Made by a program: the position numbers and the translations under genes | Part shown: piece after piece, positions 22,035 to 33,101 of the stretch | Layout: every line of letters begins with the position of its first letter | Numbering within the stretch: the first letter of the stretch is position 1 | Source: Arion vulgaris | Taxonomy: Eukaryota; Mollusca; Gastropoda; Stylommatophora; Arionidae | DNA: 64,000 nt | Assembly: GCA_020796225.1 (NCBI GenBank) | Contig: CM036767.1 | Location: 18,555,927 to 18,619,926, forward strand | Reading direction: 5' to 3' | The notes under the pieces: generated by a model | Database searches by the model: none | What the model was told of the DNA's origin: nothing | What the model saw: the letters and a program-made list of their open reading frames with translations, nothing else

Positions 22035-23255
22035 ATGGGCGAGTACAGGAACAGTTCAAGCGATGCTCTCAACACAAGTTTTGGTTATATATACTTAGAA
22101 GGAGCCGACAATTTCACATACAGTTTCCAGTACAATCAAAATATATCCGAGAACAACAGTACGGAACTAATGTTTGCTCCAACGTACAAAAAAATACTGG
22201 ACCATTTTAATCTGGTCTGCTACCTTCTCATATGTGTCCTTGGCCTCACTGGAAACAGCTTAGTTATCTATGTTGTTTTAATGTATGCCAAAATGAAGAC
22301 AGTGACTAATATGTATATACTCAACTTGGCATTTTCTGACGTTCTGTTTCTTACGATGCTTCCATTCACTGCCACAACGGTTATTCTCCATCATTGGATT
22401 TTTGGATACGTCATGTGTAAAATATACTTTGTGTTATGTGCTGTTAACACTTTTGGGTGCGCGTTTAATCTCTGCGTAATGAGCGCAGACAGGTACCTAG
22501 CGGTGTGTCACCCGATAAGATCTATTCAATATCGGACACCTCGTATAGCTTTTTGCATGTGCATGTCTGTATGGGTTCTGTGTTGTCTTGTTATGCTTCC
22601 TGTCATAATGTACGCCACCACAAGAAAACATCACACATTTAAGGGAAAGTTCTCCTGCATACTCGAATGGCCATTTAATGATGGTATTCATCCTGGGATT
22701 GTGTTCGTATGGTATACATTCATTATTGGTTTTGTCATCCCGGTGTCCCTGATCATCATCTTCTACATTATGGTCATCGTCAGGTTACGCCAAGTTGCAG
22801 CTGCTAAGAAATCTGAGACGAGACGACGATCTCACGGTCGGGTAACTCGTTTGATCTTCACTGTTGTCGCTGCCTATATTATTTGTTGGTTACCGTTCTG
22901 GAGTTTTCAAGTTTATGGTACTCTGAACGTTTCAACAATGCAAGGCATCGGCGTGATACTATTAGTGAATGGGCTAACTATTTTATCCTATACTAACAGT
23001 ATGTTAAACCCATTACTCTACGCCTTTCTCAGCGAGAACTTCCGTCAAAGCTTCGTTAAGGCTTTCAAGTGCATCCCTTCCTTGCGTAAAACTCGTGCAG
23101 TGTGTTACGAAAAAAGCACAAATCCAGGCACCAATGACACATATATGCGACCTAGTTTCAGTGCAGCTGTTGAAGAGCGAGTAGAACTAACGACGTTGGA
23201 TGACAACCCGGTGGTAGTAGTACAGGAACCGAGTGAAGATAGAGAGTTTACATGA
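22035..23255 (+). CDS. Allatostatin-C/somatostatin-type GPCR, receptor 2
   Basis: An intact intronless gene of 406 codons, paralogous to receptor 1 and on the same strand. Sequons at N6, N13, N26, N36 and N40/N41 mark an extracellular N-terminus. Class A landmarks are GN 73-74, AFSD with D102, C128 and C208, DRY 152-154, CWLP 284-287 and NPLLY 325-329. C346 is a possible palmitoylation site. It shares runs such as KMKTVTNMYILNLA, FNLCVMSADRYLAVCHPIRS and YRTPRIA with receptor 1. It differs most in extracellular loop 2, loop 3 (AAAKKSETRRRSHGRVTRL) and the acidic C-tail. Residue 135, aligned to position 3.32, is Cys rather than Tyr or Asp. The start TTATGG has A at -3 and G at +4. The expected role is plasma-membrane neuropeptide reception through G proteins; ligand and coupling are inferred from family only. 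Confidence 0.93.
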   Translation: MGEYRNSSSDALNTSFGYIYLEGADNFTYSFQYNQNISENNSTELMFAPTYKKILDHFNLVCYLLICVLGLTGNSLVIYVVLMYAKMKTVTNMYILNLAFSDVLFLTMLPFTATTVILHHWIFGYVMCKIYFVLCAVNTFGCAFNLCVMSADRYLAVCHPIRSIQYRTPRIAFCMCMSVWVLCCLVMLPVIMYATTRKHHTFKGKFSCILEWPFNDGIHPGIVFVWYTFIIGFVIPVSLIIIFYIMVIVRLRQVAAAKKSETRRRSHGRVTRLIFTVVAAYIICWLPFWSFQVYGTLNVSTMQGIGVILLVNGLTILSYTNSMLNPLLYAFLSENFRQSFVKAFKCIPSLRKTRAVCYEKSTNPGTNDTYMRPSFSAAVEERVELTTLDDNPVVVVQEPSEDREFT

Positions 23256-23355
23256 GAAGTACATGATGTCCATGTGTTTTCTGAAACCTCCTGCTTAGTT
23301 CTAAATATGTATTGCCAATTTGCATTTGACTGAAGATTTATATTTGTAGTCCTTT

Positions 23356-23361
23356 AATAAA
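23356..23361 (+). terminator. Polyadenylation signal of receptor 2
   Basis: A canonical AATAAA lies 101 bases after the stop codon, in the first AT-rich stretch of the presumed 3' UTR. Confidence 0.65.
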
Positions 23362-23535
23362 ATATTTAGTTAATTGTTGTCTTCCTACTCCTAAACAATT
23401 ATTTACTCACCATATTACTTTTGCTGTGGTTGTTGATTATATATTAAATTTGTAGACAAATTTGCTGGCTTATTTAAATCGTTTACTGTCAAATGTCATC
23501 ATTTTTTTAAAATTTATATTTATTATCTAAACATG

Positions 23536-23900
23536 ACATCATCATCATCATCAAGTAGCTTGTCCCTTCATGAACTTGGCTCCCATTACAGCAGCCATGA
23601 AAAGCTCACTATTCTGTGCAAGATACCCGGTGTAGTTTTTTTGCTAAGCAATGCTCAGCCTTCTTATAATTTATTGTATACCATTCCCGTCACTTGTCAG
23701 CAATGCCCCAAGGTAATCAAAACTATCGACTCTTTCTATTATGTGACCATTGATACATATATTATACATTATCCCTGTTTTATCAGTTGTAAAGATCTTC
23801 GTTTTCGTTATATTGAGATACAGGTTTTGATTCTCGCTGTTAGTTTGAAGTGACATTAGCAAGTTCTCTATTCCATTTTATGACGTAGATAAACATGATA
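23536..23900 (-). mobile_element. LINE-A remnant (RT middle joined to 3' end)
   Basis: The minus strand has LNITKTKIFTTDKTG and VDSFDYLGALLTSDG (the RT segment after the catalytic box) at 23862-23671. It then jumps to the LINE-A 3' end with a GATGATGAT-type tail at 23536. An internal deletion joins the two parts. Confidence 0.75.
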
Positions 23901-24904
23901 TAGATTGCAATTTTGGTGTATTGTTATCTTTACATCACCCCCACCCCCCACCACCACCCCAAAGTCCTTCACCGGTGATCATTATCCGATGCCGTGCTCT
24001 CTGGCGCAAGTAATCATGGATCTCATAAATCTCTCCCCAGTTTGTGGTCCATAGTAAACTAAGCGCATGACCAGAGATCGCTGAAGAAGAAGAAGAACAT
24101 TTGGACACATGTCTGGTGAACAGAAGAACTCGGTATGACCAGTAACATGTAATTTGGTGGCGGGGAATGAACACAGTGAACACTAACATAACCGATACAT
24201 TACTTAACAGTACTGAAAACTTTCTCTTACGCTATTTCTAGAGAAGTTCTGGCTACTGCCCAGGATGGATAGACCATCCACTGTCGCCGTAGTTCTTCAA
24301 TGCTACATCTTCATGGCATTAGACCTAAGGAAACCCAAGACTCGTTTTATTTGTGAAGAAAGAGAAGAGAAAGAAGTCAAAGAAGAAGGGAAAGAAGATG
24401 AAGAAGAAGGCCATACTAGAATTTTTTTTTAAGTGATTCCGTGCAAGAAAAGTACACAGATATAATAAGAACACATAAAACATTAGAAATTGTTAAATAC
24501 AATAAAAAAACACAACAGAACAACAAATTTCCAAAACAAACCGAACTTTTGTTTATTGACAGTAAAATAAAATATGAAAATAATTGAACTACAGAAAATA
24601 TTTATTTTTTGCATTGCATTTTTTTTTTTGCATTTAACAAATAAAATAGTTTTTCCCGAAACAGGATTTCTTTTCATTTATTTTTTCTTCAAATTTCTTA
24701 TCATTGTTCTTCTTCTTTCTTTTGTCGTCACACTTGAGATAGAAGAAGAAGAAGAATGATTGAATCATTGTTGAATTTGAAAGTTAGGTCTTTATTGAGG
24801 GCAATATTCACTTTCGTTTATTGTCCGATTGACATAATCTCAAATTCAACAAGTTTATACAAGTTCTGCATTCCAATATATCAGTTGACTTAATATTCTC
24901 AAGC

Positions 24905-25205
24905 AAACTGTAGCCGGTGAGGCTCTGTAGCCGGTGAGGCTCTGTAGCGTGTGAGGCTCTGTAGCGCGGTGGTGAGCTCGATCATAACCCAAACGTACCT
25001 AATTCAAACTCCGCGGCGGGCAAATTTGGAAACAAATTCGTTCCCTTGATATTTATAGACCTCACCGTTTAGAAAGCAATGTCAAACTATTGAGCGTATA
25101 AGTCGTGCATAGAAAATCGACGACTCGTTTACTGTGGTAGATGGCTACCACATAAAAAGGATGTCACGTAAAAAGGATGCCACGATTTTGATTCACACTG
25201 TACCC
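24905..25205 (+). mobile_element. SINE-D (tRNA-derived) with 17-bp head repeats
   Basis: Tandem GTAGCCGGTGAGGCTCT-like units (24910-24965) lead into a tRNA-like head (TAGCGCGGTGGTGAGC; B-box-like AATTCAAACTCCG). The body continues with CGACGACTCGTTTACTGTGG. It is collinear with the minus copy at 43180-43450. Confidence 0.7.
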
Positions 25206-25299
25206 AAGTAACGTTTCTTGATTAATTAATACTCTTTCACTACCGCGACATGCCTGCTCTCGTTTAACCTTCTATCTAGAGTTAAGTTAATTGCATATC

Positions 25300-25530
25300 C
25301 TTTACAGGATTTTGCGAATCAACTCCAGCTTTTAACGCTGTTTGTGATTTTTCTAGGCATTATTACGTTCAGTAGTTTGTCATTACTTTCTGAACGGGTG
25401 CTGTCATCGTCCTTTTGTAAAATTCACGCGAAACAATTTGCAACCAAACTGTCCGCAGCGTGATTCGGACTCAGAACGTCGGGGTTAATTGTCCGAGTCA
25501 CTATACCCTAAGCCACAGACGCCACCTCTT
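25300..25530 (-). mobile_element. SINE-D, diverged (minus)
   Basis: The minus strand starts with a tRNA-like GTGGCTTAGGGTATAGTGAC and AGTCCGAATCACG. It then follows the SINE-D body (CAGAAAGTAATGACAAACTA) to GGATATGC. Confidence 0.6.
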
Positions 25531-25577
25531 TCTAGAGAGAGAGAGAGACATAATTCCATGACATTCGTCATGCTAAA

Positions 25578-26260
25578 CAGCAAAGAGAGGTAAGGTCAAA
25601 TGACAAACATATGTATCGATAAACAGCGAGGGGAGATATGGTCAAATGACAAACATATGTATCGATAAACAGCGAGGAGATATATGGTCAAATGACAAAC
25701 ATATGTATTGATAAACAGCGTGGGGAGATATGGTTAAATGACAAACATATGTATCGATAAACAGCGAGGAGAGATATGGTCAAATGACAAACATATGTAT
25801 CGATAAACAGCGAGGAGAGATATGGTCAAAGGACAACATATGTATCGATAAACAGCGAGGAGAGATATGGTCAAATGACAAACATATGTATCGATAAACA
25901 GCAAAGAGAGGTAAGGTCAAATAACAAACATATGTATCGATAAACAGCGAGGGGAGATATGGTCAAATGACAAACATATGTATCGATAAACAGCGAGGGG
26001 AGATATGGTCAAATGACAAACATATGTATCGATAAACAGCGAGGGGAGATATGGTCAAATGACAAACATATGTATCGATAAACAGCGAGGGGAGATATGG
26101 TCAAATGACAAACATATGTATCGATAAACAGCGAGGGGAGATATGGTCAAATGACAAACATATGTATCGATAAACAGCGAGGAGATATATGGTCAAATGA
26201 CAAACATATGTATCGATAAAACGAGGAGATATGGTCAAATGACAAACATATGTATGTATC
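25578..26260. repeat. 46-bp minisatellite, about 15 units
   Basis: Units contain GGTCAAATGACAAACATATG, TATCGATAAACAGC and GAGGGGAGATAT. They are homogeneous, with small length variants (GAGGAG, GAGGGG, AAAGAG). 26261-26500 after it is low-complexity (AGAGAG) and AT-rich; a SINE-C scrap (GCTACGGAGTTCGTGC) follows at 26520. Confidence 0.9.
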
Positions 26261-26639
26261 TTCAACAACTGGACATAAAGAGAGAGAGGGAGAGAGATCA
26301 AGAGAGATAAAGAGAGAGCGAAAAATGTTAAAATGAAAACAGCTGACTGTATGTATAGAAAACTAACAAAATATCGGATCTCAGTTGCGTGAAAAAAACA
26401 CACAAATATAGATAAAAACAACTTGTTAAAATATCGACTTTAGGTTGGTATAAAAATTCCGGACCGCACCGCTCTATTCACGAGTGCATATTTTTCTCGA
26501 TATATCTCAAATATTTTCCGAAGCTACGGAGTTCGTGCTTTGTGCTACACTCTCGGCAGGTGGCCTGCTATTTCTTCGAAGAGGGACCGAGCTATATGGG
26601 GTAAAACGCGGTACAATGAAGTCAATCCTTCAGCTTTAA

Positions 26640-26850
26640 ACTTCCTCCTTTATTTAAAAAAAAAAAAGGAAGGTAGCACCCCAGCATAGAGGAGAAGAGG
26701 AATACCACCAAGAATAAGAATTCATGATGTAACTGATGGTTTGATCATGTCGGCAGCAGAAGCAGGACATATGGTCTATAAGAGAGAGAGATTCCGAAGA
26801 ACTGTTAGTGTGGCAAAGTTCTGATCAGGACAAGCTATTTGATGATGATG
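26640..26850 (+). mobile_element. LINE-A 3' end
   Basis: GGAGAAGAGGAATACCACC, GATGTAACTGATGGTTTGAT and ATTTGATGATGATG match the 3' end of LINE-A at 9600 and (reverse) 36770-36960. A repeat F fragment (minus) follows at 26868-26945. Confidence 0.65.
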
Positions 26851-26945
26851 AACTTATTCTTCTTCGAACGCAACCTATCTGCCCATTTTCTAACCACACT
26901 TTGTGATTTGTATGTGATCTGTGCCTATAGTTCGTTCCAAAATTC

Positions 26946-27615
26946 GTGATCACACTAAGGTTTAATTTGTACGAAATCTATCTGATGGATACAAGTAATT
27001 TTTTTGCATGCAGTCTTATATACCTCACGACGTTGCGAATCTATGTTTAACTAATTGGTAGGTAGCTTAGTTGATGCAAAAACGTTTTTTTGTTATATAA
27101 TTTTGCATAAGCACAACAAAGTGATAATCAAAGTTTAGAACTTACAGTAATACACAAAATGGTGGCTAATGATTGCAAAGGCGTATTCCTATTACATATT
27201 ATAAAAAGAAAGGTCACATAGTGAACAAATGATACCTTCCACTTCTATAAATGAAAGTAAATGTTGCGTACATACGCCAATGACAGTCGGTAGGAAACAT
27301 TATGAACTGATTAATTCCACGGGATTCCAGATTTTGACGTGCACTGAATTGCATTTGGAACACGGAAATACTTAGTTATAGACAAATTTGACAATCGTAC
27401 TGTAAAATTTCGACAAGTATACCAGATCAACATAGCGGTAAATTTAGTAATAACATATAATAAAATTCTTACAGAACTAAAGGTTTGGGTGGGCAAAAAT
27501 ACTTTTGGAACGTCGTCACTGTTACCTATATAAAAATGCAAAAATCAAGAATTTCTGTCAAATGGATGATTTTATATCGGTCGGTAAAGATGATCACGAA
27601 TTTTGGAACGAACTA
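26946..27615. other. Intergenic, nothing recognised
   Basis: AT-rich unique-looking sequence with only short chance frames. No transposon ends, splice-bounded exons or RNA genes seen. Confidence 0.4.
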
Positions 27616-27872
27616 CAGGGTTTCAACTTAAAAGCGGCCCGTGAATGGAGCTAATCTGGCATATATGTATGGAAACGAGAAGGTTCAGTTATGACGTAGT
27701 ATAGGTCAAGGTTGTGTGACGGTGTGTAATTGTAGTGCGGGAAGGGGCGATAAACAAATGTAACGTAGGACGAGCTAGTCAGAACCGGTTTAAATAGTAA
27801 ATAAAAACAACTCAATTTTTACCTGGCAACTTTCGAATTTTCAATGGGGCTGCAATTATCTTGAACACCCTG
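27616..27872. mobile_element. Mariner-type MITE, copy 1
   Basis: It begins CAGGGTTTCAA and ends TTATCTTGAACACCCTG, flanked by TA on each side, as expected for the Tc1/mariner superfamily. Its internal sequence (CGTAGGACGAGCTAG, AACCGGTTTAAATAGTAAAT) matches 35940-36218 in the same orientation. Confidence 0.8.
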
Positions 27873-27879
27873 TATAATA

Positions 27880-28062
27880 TCGATTGTACGTTGTGCCAGT
27901 TATGCGCCTACAAATAGGTCAGCACATCTAATTTCTGCGAAGCTTTTTATTTACTAGAATAGCTTCCCTAGGCCTTTACCTCAGTCGCCTCTTACGACAT
28001 GCTTTGTAGGCTGTAGTGTTACTATTCCTTGCTCCCCTTGTGAGCCCTGGCAACACAGAAGC
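27880..28062 (-). mobile_element. Dispersed repeat F, truncated
   Basis: GTACGTTGTGCCAGTTATGCG and the core GTCGCCTCTTACGACATGC, ending near GAGCCCTGGCAACACAG, show repeat F on the minus strand without its microsatellite end. 28063-28600 beyond it is AT-rich intergenic DNA with nothing recognised. Confidence 0.7.
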
Positions 28063-28609
28063 GAATGATGATGATGAACAAAAACCGAACTAATTCTTAC
28101 TCCCAATTACATAACACTATTCGACAAGGATCTCTGATGTAACAAAGACGTTCATTTATATTAGCATGCTTCAAATGTCATGACTCTCTTTATATCTTAA
28201 TGACACGCAAACACGTCCATTAGTTGCTGTTGGTTCGGCTCCTGTTACTTAGATCTAATATCGATCTTCATGTACTGGTTACACGTTCTTTGCTTTGTCC
28301 ACATGTTAGCGTCATCGTAGTTAAATTTGATTCTGTTTAATGATATTTGAATGGGAATAGAAATTTGTTTACAATGAACTTTCAACTTTATTCCACATCT
28401 CATTTGTCCTTGTTAGTTTTGCAAATGTGTGCTAGCTCCATGTTGGTTCATCCTTATGTACTCGTACTGAGTCTACGGTTACTTTTTTAAAAAATGATAT
28501 AGAATTCATGTTGATGTTTAGTTAATCCATCTGGACTTCTTTCACGGCTAATTATTCCATGTATACTTTCTTCTCTGTTAGTTATTTCACATCTACTTCT
28601 TACACGGTG

Positions 28610-29255
28610 TATTCATATGTCCTTCTTTCACTGTTAACTATTCCATATGTCCTTCTTTCACTGTTAACTATTCCATATGTCCTTCTTTCACTGTTAACTA
28701 TTCCATATGTCCTTCTTTCCCTGTTAACTATTCCATATGTCCTTCTTTCCCTGTTAACTATTCCATATGTCCTTCTTTCCCTGTTAACTATTCCATATGT
28801 CCTTCTTTCACATTTAGTTTATTGTCCTTCTTTCCATCATCATCAAGTAGCTTGTACCTTCCGGAACTTGGCTCCCATGACAGCAGTCCTGAAAAACTTA
28901 CTGTTCCGTGCAAGTTGACGGGCTTCAGCAGCAGTCATTCCTAGATCGTCACTGACATCTTATACCCATCGTCTTCTAGTTCTACCAGACCATTCTTTTT
29001 CCAGGCACCATTTCCTCCAAAATTATCATCTCTTAGCATTCATGTCATTTAATTTGTGCGAAACATTTAATTTTCCTTGATGTTATGCTTTTTAATAGCA
29101 AACTTTTTTTAATATCAAGCTGTTGCAGAACTTCTTTCAATGTTAGTTTATTCATATGTCCTTCTTTCAATGTTAGTTTATTCATATGTCCTTCCTTTCA
29201 ATGTTAGTTTATTCATATGTCCTTCCTTTCAATGTTAGTTTATTCATATGCACAA
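28610..29255. repeat. 30-bp minisatellite split by a LINE insertion
   Basis: Seven copies of CCATATGTCCTTCTTTCACT plus GTTAACTATT lie at 28610-28835. Four variant copies (CTTTCAATGTTAGTTTATTC plus ATATGTCCTT) lie at 29135-29255. LINE-A sequence occupies the gap, so one array was probably interrupted. Confidence 0.8.
28836..29045 (-). mobile_element. LINE-A 3' end inserted in minisatellite
   Basis: (CAT)n at 28837 is the reverse of a GAT tail. The following AAGTAGCTTGTACCTTCC, CATGACAGCAGTCCTGAAAA and CCATCGTCTTCTAG match the LINE-A 3' end (9015-9215) in reverse. Confidence 0.75.
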
Positions 29256-29261
29256 AATAAA

Positions 29262-30570
29262 TGAGACTGCAGTAAAACTATTTAATTGGCAAAACACGTA
29301 ATCACAAAGTACTGTAGTTTTACAATTACAAAAACAATGACAAAATACAGCAACGTTTCGACCAACAAGGCTTTATCAAGCAAACGAACAACAGGAGTGA
29401 CAAATTTAAAAACAAATGGACGACCAAATACAAACGTTTCTAATGAAAATCTGAGAATAAATACGAATAACGAAATAAATGTAACACCAAAAAAAACACA
29501 CATAAAAACTAGAAATAGAACGGAAGAGAAACAATGAAAAATCTAGTAAATATATAACTTGAATACATGCAACATATACCCATATAGATTACAAGGCATG
29601 GGAAGAGAAAGTACTAAGAAGCATAGGAATGTAATACATTGGAGCCCACGTGGTCGCAGGGTACCATACAAAGAAATCATCCGATTTTCCAGAGCAAATC
29701 GACTGCGATCATCCAAGGAACACGATCGGATGGCTGTGACCTGGACATCGTGAGCTCCTAAATGACCAGTATCATTGAAATGGGTAGCTACAGGGGTCAC
29801 AGAGCATTGGCGTAGGTCGCACAAGTGTTGGGCGAATCGGTCACTGAGCCTCTTGCCTGTCTCGCCGATATAAGCCTTGTTACATCGCTTACAGATAATG
29901 GCATAGATAAAATTACGGGACTCGCATGTGAAACCATCGTCAATAAGAAACGTGGCTAAAGGAAAAGATACAGTACGCGTCTGTATCACATAAGCTGCAA
30001 CGTCGACGGCCACACTGAACAGTGCCAAAATTAGTTTGGATATTGAACTTAAGGCGACTGTGTACCAACATATCCTTAAGACTTCTGTCCCGTCTGTAAA
30101 CCACCAAAGGATAGTTGGTGAAGACAGAACGGGTCTCAGGATCTGACTTAAGGATAGACAGATGACGGAATAAAACATTTTTCACCCGTGAACTATGGGG
30201 GTGGAAAGTTAAGATAAGTTTTACTCTGTCAGAGTTAGTAGTCCTATGCTGGCTGGTAAGGCCTGCTGGCGAGTGATTTTCTGAACTCGATGCATAGCCG
30301 GGACAAGCACCCTCTCCGGGTATAGACGCCTGCGAAAGAAATCAAGCATCTCGCGAGCTCTCTCAAGAAAATCATCGTCCTCGCTACAAAGGCGACGAAG
30401 GGCTAAGAGCTGCGAGCATGGCAAAGAGTCACGACAAGCCCGGGGATAGGAAAAAGTATAAAGGAGAAAACTATGTGCATCAGTAGGCTTGTAATATACT
30501 GATGTAGTGATAGTGGATAGGCGTATGGTGATAGTAATGTCAAGAAAGTTGATAAAGTTGACAAAGTTCG
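29262..30570 (-). mobile_element. Penelope-like element, 3' half with GIY-YIG
   Basis: The minus strand from 30570 reads FLDITI, TSVYYKPTDAHSF, ALRRLCSEDDDFLERA and FFRRRLYPERVL, the end of a Penelope-type reverse transcriptase. After a frameshift near 30190 comes RDRSLKDMLVHSRL and GTVQCGRRRCSLC, the usual linker. A second frame (from about 29960) carries FIYAIICKRCNKAYIGETGK and LSDRFAQH, the GIY-YIG endonuclease core (YIGETG near 29852-29875), plus the conserved ALENRMI. The 5' half is missing and ends at a TATG microsatellite. RT and endonuclease lie in different frames, so the copy is dead. Confidence 0.88.
29348..29385 (-). ncRNA. Hammerhead-like motif of the Penelope element
   Basis: On the minus strand TTGCTTGATAAAGCC, a short loop, GGTCGAAACG forms a hairpin bounded by GATAA and GAAAC. 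It lies downstream of the endonuclease frame. Penelope-like elements are known to carry hammerhead ribozyme motifs in their terminal repeats. The CUGAUGA core is not intact here, so activity is doubtful. Confidence 0.5.
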
Positions 30571-30722
30571 TATGTATGCATGTATGCATGAATGTATGTA
30601 TGTATGTATGTGTGTGCGTGCGTGTGTGTGTTTGTATGCATGCATGCATGTATGTGCGTCTGTACGTATGTATGTATGTAAGAATGTATGTATGTATGTA
30701 TGTATGTATGTATGTATGTGTA
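30566..30722. repeat. (TATG)n / (TGTG) microsatellite
   Basis: ATGTATGTATGTATG runs with GTGCGTGTGTG interruptions truncate the Penelope element. Long frames across it are artefacts. Confidence 0.95.
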
Positions 30723-30725
30723 TAT

Positions 30726-30940
30726 TCCTCTCTTACTGTAATATATTACGTAGGCCCTGCAAGTAATTTCTCCATACCGCTCTGTCCTGGGCAACTCGCT
30801 CAATCTCTTCCATGGAACTGAGTCCAATATTTCTTGCCTCTCTCAGCAATGTTCGTTTCAGAGTTCCCCTAGGTCATCCTCTCTTTCTTGAACAATTTGT
30901 CTCCAACTTCAGTGCCTGCTTTGATATTCTTTCATCATTA
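30726..30940 (-). mobile_element. LINE-B 3' end
   Basis: GGCCCTGCAAGTAATTTCTC, CATACCGCTCTGTCCTGGGC and CATGGAACTGAGTCC mark the reverse LINE-B end. The minus-strand reading gives the usual LINE C-terminal tail (ARDRAxW-like). Confidence 0.7.
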
Positions 30941-31139
30941 TGTTAACTGTGTATTTAAAATTCAATACAGGTCTAAATTGAATTGCTGGAAAAATGCTTC
31001 TCAGCGGGAAGTGTACGCCCCACAAGGATACAATTTGAATAATTGCGAGTGGTGAGAATTGGAGAATAATTACATCACCAACATAATGAAAAAAAGATAC
31101 ATTTTAACTCCTTCATGCTTCTAAGTCAATATATTTCTT

Positions 31140-31500
31140 CTTTTTCACCTTTCAACTCCCAATGGAGCACAGATCTTCAACTAACTGTTTTCAGCTCGTC
31201 CTTTCTCCTGCCATCCCCTCCAATTCTTTCCATGTTTTACCTATTAATTTAATATCCGCCTGCAGCTACTTCTCCAGGTATGTCTTGGTCTTCCACTACT
31301 CCTCTTTCCCTGCGGGTTCCAAAACAGCGCCTGTCTTGCAATGCTTCCGGTCAGTCTGCTCAACGTATTCATCGCCAGAGTCTCTTCCTTAGCTCTTTCT
31401 TCACTGGTATCTGCTTAGTTCATTCTCTGAGTTCCTCGTTCGTAATCTTACCATCTCAGTCCCTCTATTCTAGGCAAACATCCATTTCTGAATATACTGA
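31140..31500 (-). mobile_element. LINE ORF2 tail fragment
   Basis: The minus strand reads ADIKLIGKTWKELEGMAGER and VEDLCSIGS near 31250-31160, the generic ORF2 C-terminus. Upstream frames contain stops. Confidence 0.6.
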
Positions 31501-31554
31501 CTTGCAGTATTTTTAAAGATGAAGCAGGGCCAATATACTGACTAATTCAGTTCT

Positions 31555-32335
31555 TCTTCTTTTGTCGTCACACTGCTACTGGGTTGTTGCCTGTATTTCT
31601 AGCATCAGCCAGTTTTCTTTGATTTTGAGTTCTTTCTGGATAGATCTATTTGTTCTCTTCTCTGTCCAAGATATACGGAGGACTCTTCTATAACGCTTAT
31701 ATTCGAAAGCATATATATGTTTTTCCACTGCCTTATTAAATTCCATGCTTCCCACCCATACGTTGCCACTGGGAATATGCATGCTCCTAGTATTCTGATC
31801 TTTGTTTTCTTATCAGTTCCGTTCCATACTGTTTTTAGTTGTCTAATTTTCTGTAAGGCCATGTTTGTTTTTCTTTTAATTTCTTTCATCCCATTTCTAT
31901 CTGTTGTTAGCAGTGAACCAAGATATTCAAAACTTCACATTTTCTACTTTCTCTCCATTGACAAAAATATCTTTTGTCATGTTCGCTTTATCTGTTGTCT
32001 TTATTTTTGTTTTTAATAAGATAAGATTTTGTTTTGCCACATTAAGATATAGATTTTGTTTTTGCCATAAAATCATTAAGATATGATTTTGTTGCACATT
32101 AGATATAGATTTTGTTTTTGCCACATTAAGATATAGATTTTGTTTTTGCCACATAAGATACAGATATAGATTGTTGCCTTAGATATAGATTTTGTTTTTG
32201 CCACATTAAGATATAGATTTTGTTTTCCTGGATTTTATCTTTCACTTTTAATAATTTCTCACATCCCTTTTTTGTGATTTTGACAGTAACACTGTATCGT
32301 CAGCGTATCGTAGTTCAGGTATTTTTCTAAGTACA
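31555..32335 (-). mobile_element. LINE-A reverse transcriptase with YADD box
   Basis: The minus strand begins LRYADDTVLLSKSQKR (the catalytic YADD codons at 32296-32307). It runs through LYLNVAKTK repeats and DIFVNGEKVE, then a better frame (31889-31605) with MALQKIRQLKTVW, ILGACIFPVATYGWEAWN, and the tail IQKELKIKENWLML. An internal tandem array (32080-32230) disrupts it. It is the best-preserved LINE-A copy here. Confidence 0.8.
32080..32230. repeat. 28-bp minisatellite made of RT coding sequence
   Basis: Repeats of ATTAAGATATAGATTTTG plus TTTTTGCCAC read on the minus strand as the RT segment NVAKTKSIS. The unit length is not a multiple of three in every copy, so it breaks the LINE frame. 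Confidence 0.75.
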
Positions 32336-32359
32336 AATCGGAAATTAGTGTTAGATGGG

Positions 32360-32580
32360 GGCTGGCTTTTGTATATGTTTGATAGAACACTGTCGGTTTT
32401 TGTTGTTGTTGCAAATTTACTCAATTCTATGAGTTCATGATTATTTATTGATGAAACATGTTAATAATACTGATATTTCTTAGCTTTAAACTGAACTTGT
32501 TACATAATATAACCTAAATTAGCATGTTGTATTGTTTTTAATATGAATTAGTCTATATACAACAACACTGGAATGCAAAG
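32360..32580. mobile_element. Dispersed repeat H
   Basis: TATGTTTGATAGAACACTG, TTATTTATTGATGAAACATG and TAGTCTATATACAACAACAC are shared with 44250-44460. Parts also occur at 39045-39180. It is probably a LINE 3' UTR, type unknown. Confidence 0.5.
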
Positions 32581-32599
32581 ATCATGCAACAGTTGTTGT

Positions 32600-32850
32600 C
32601 TTATTTCCTAGACTTTTACCTGAGCCAGCCGGCCCTATGTTTAACAGAGGCCACGGTTTTCAGATCGATTGAGTGTGGCAACATGTTGTTTCTCAGATCA
32701 CCCAGGAATGGACAGTCTTTCAAGAGATGGTCCGACGTGTGTTCCGTGAGTTACCACTGGCAAATAACTTTGATGTATTGTCACAATTGTTCACGACGCC
32801 ACAAAGGTCAGACGAGTATAAGTTACCATATAACAGCAGACTACTTAACT
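32600..32850 (-). mobile_element. LINE-D RNase H tail fragment
   Basis: The minus strand gives TSDHLLKDCPFLGDLRNNML and PHSIDLKTVASV, the same C-terminal pattern as at 340-610 and 40146-40328. Other frames over it are shadows. Confidence 0.7.
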
Positions 32851-33101
32851 GGATATTGAAGATAAATGACTTAAATTACGCTTAATTTACTACCCACTAT
32901 TTCTACAGAACTATTGATTATTCACTTAACTTTATCGGTTTAAGACCGAAATAAATGAGATGATGCTTCCTTCCTTTCGTTCGCTTTTTTGAATATATAG
33001 ACATACTCATTATGCGTTACTGCTTAGGTTTCCAAACTTTTTTTGGGTCACCGCCCACTTTGCATGACATAAACTTTGTAACGCCCCCAATATAACCGCC
33101 C

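Noticed and set aside
30403..30827. His/Thr/Tyr-rich and Cys/Met/Val-rich repetitive proteins
   Set aside because: Frames of the (TATG)n microsatellite on both strands.
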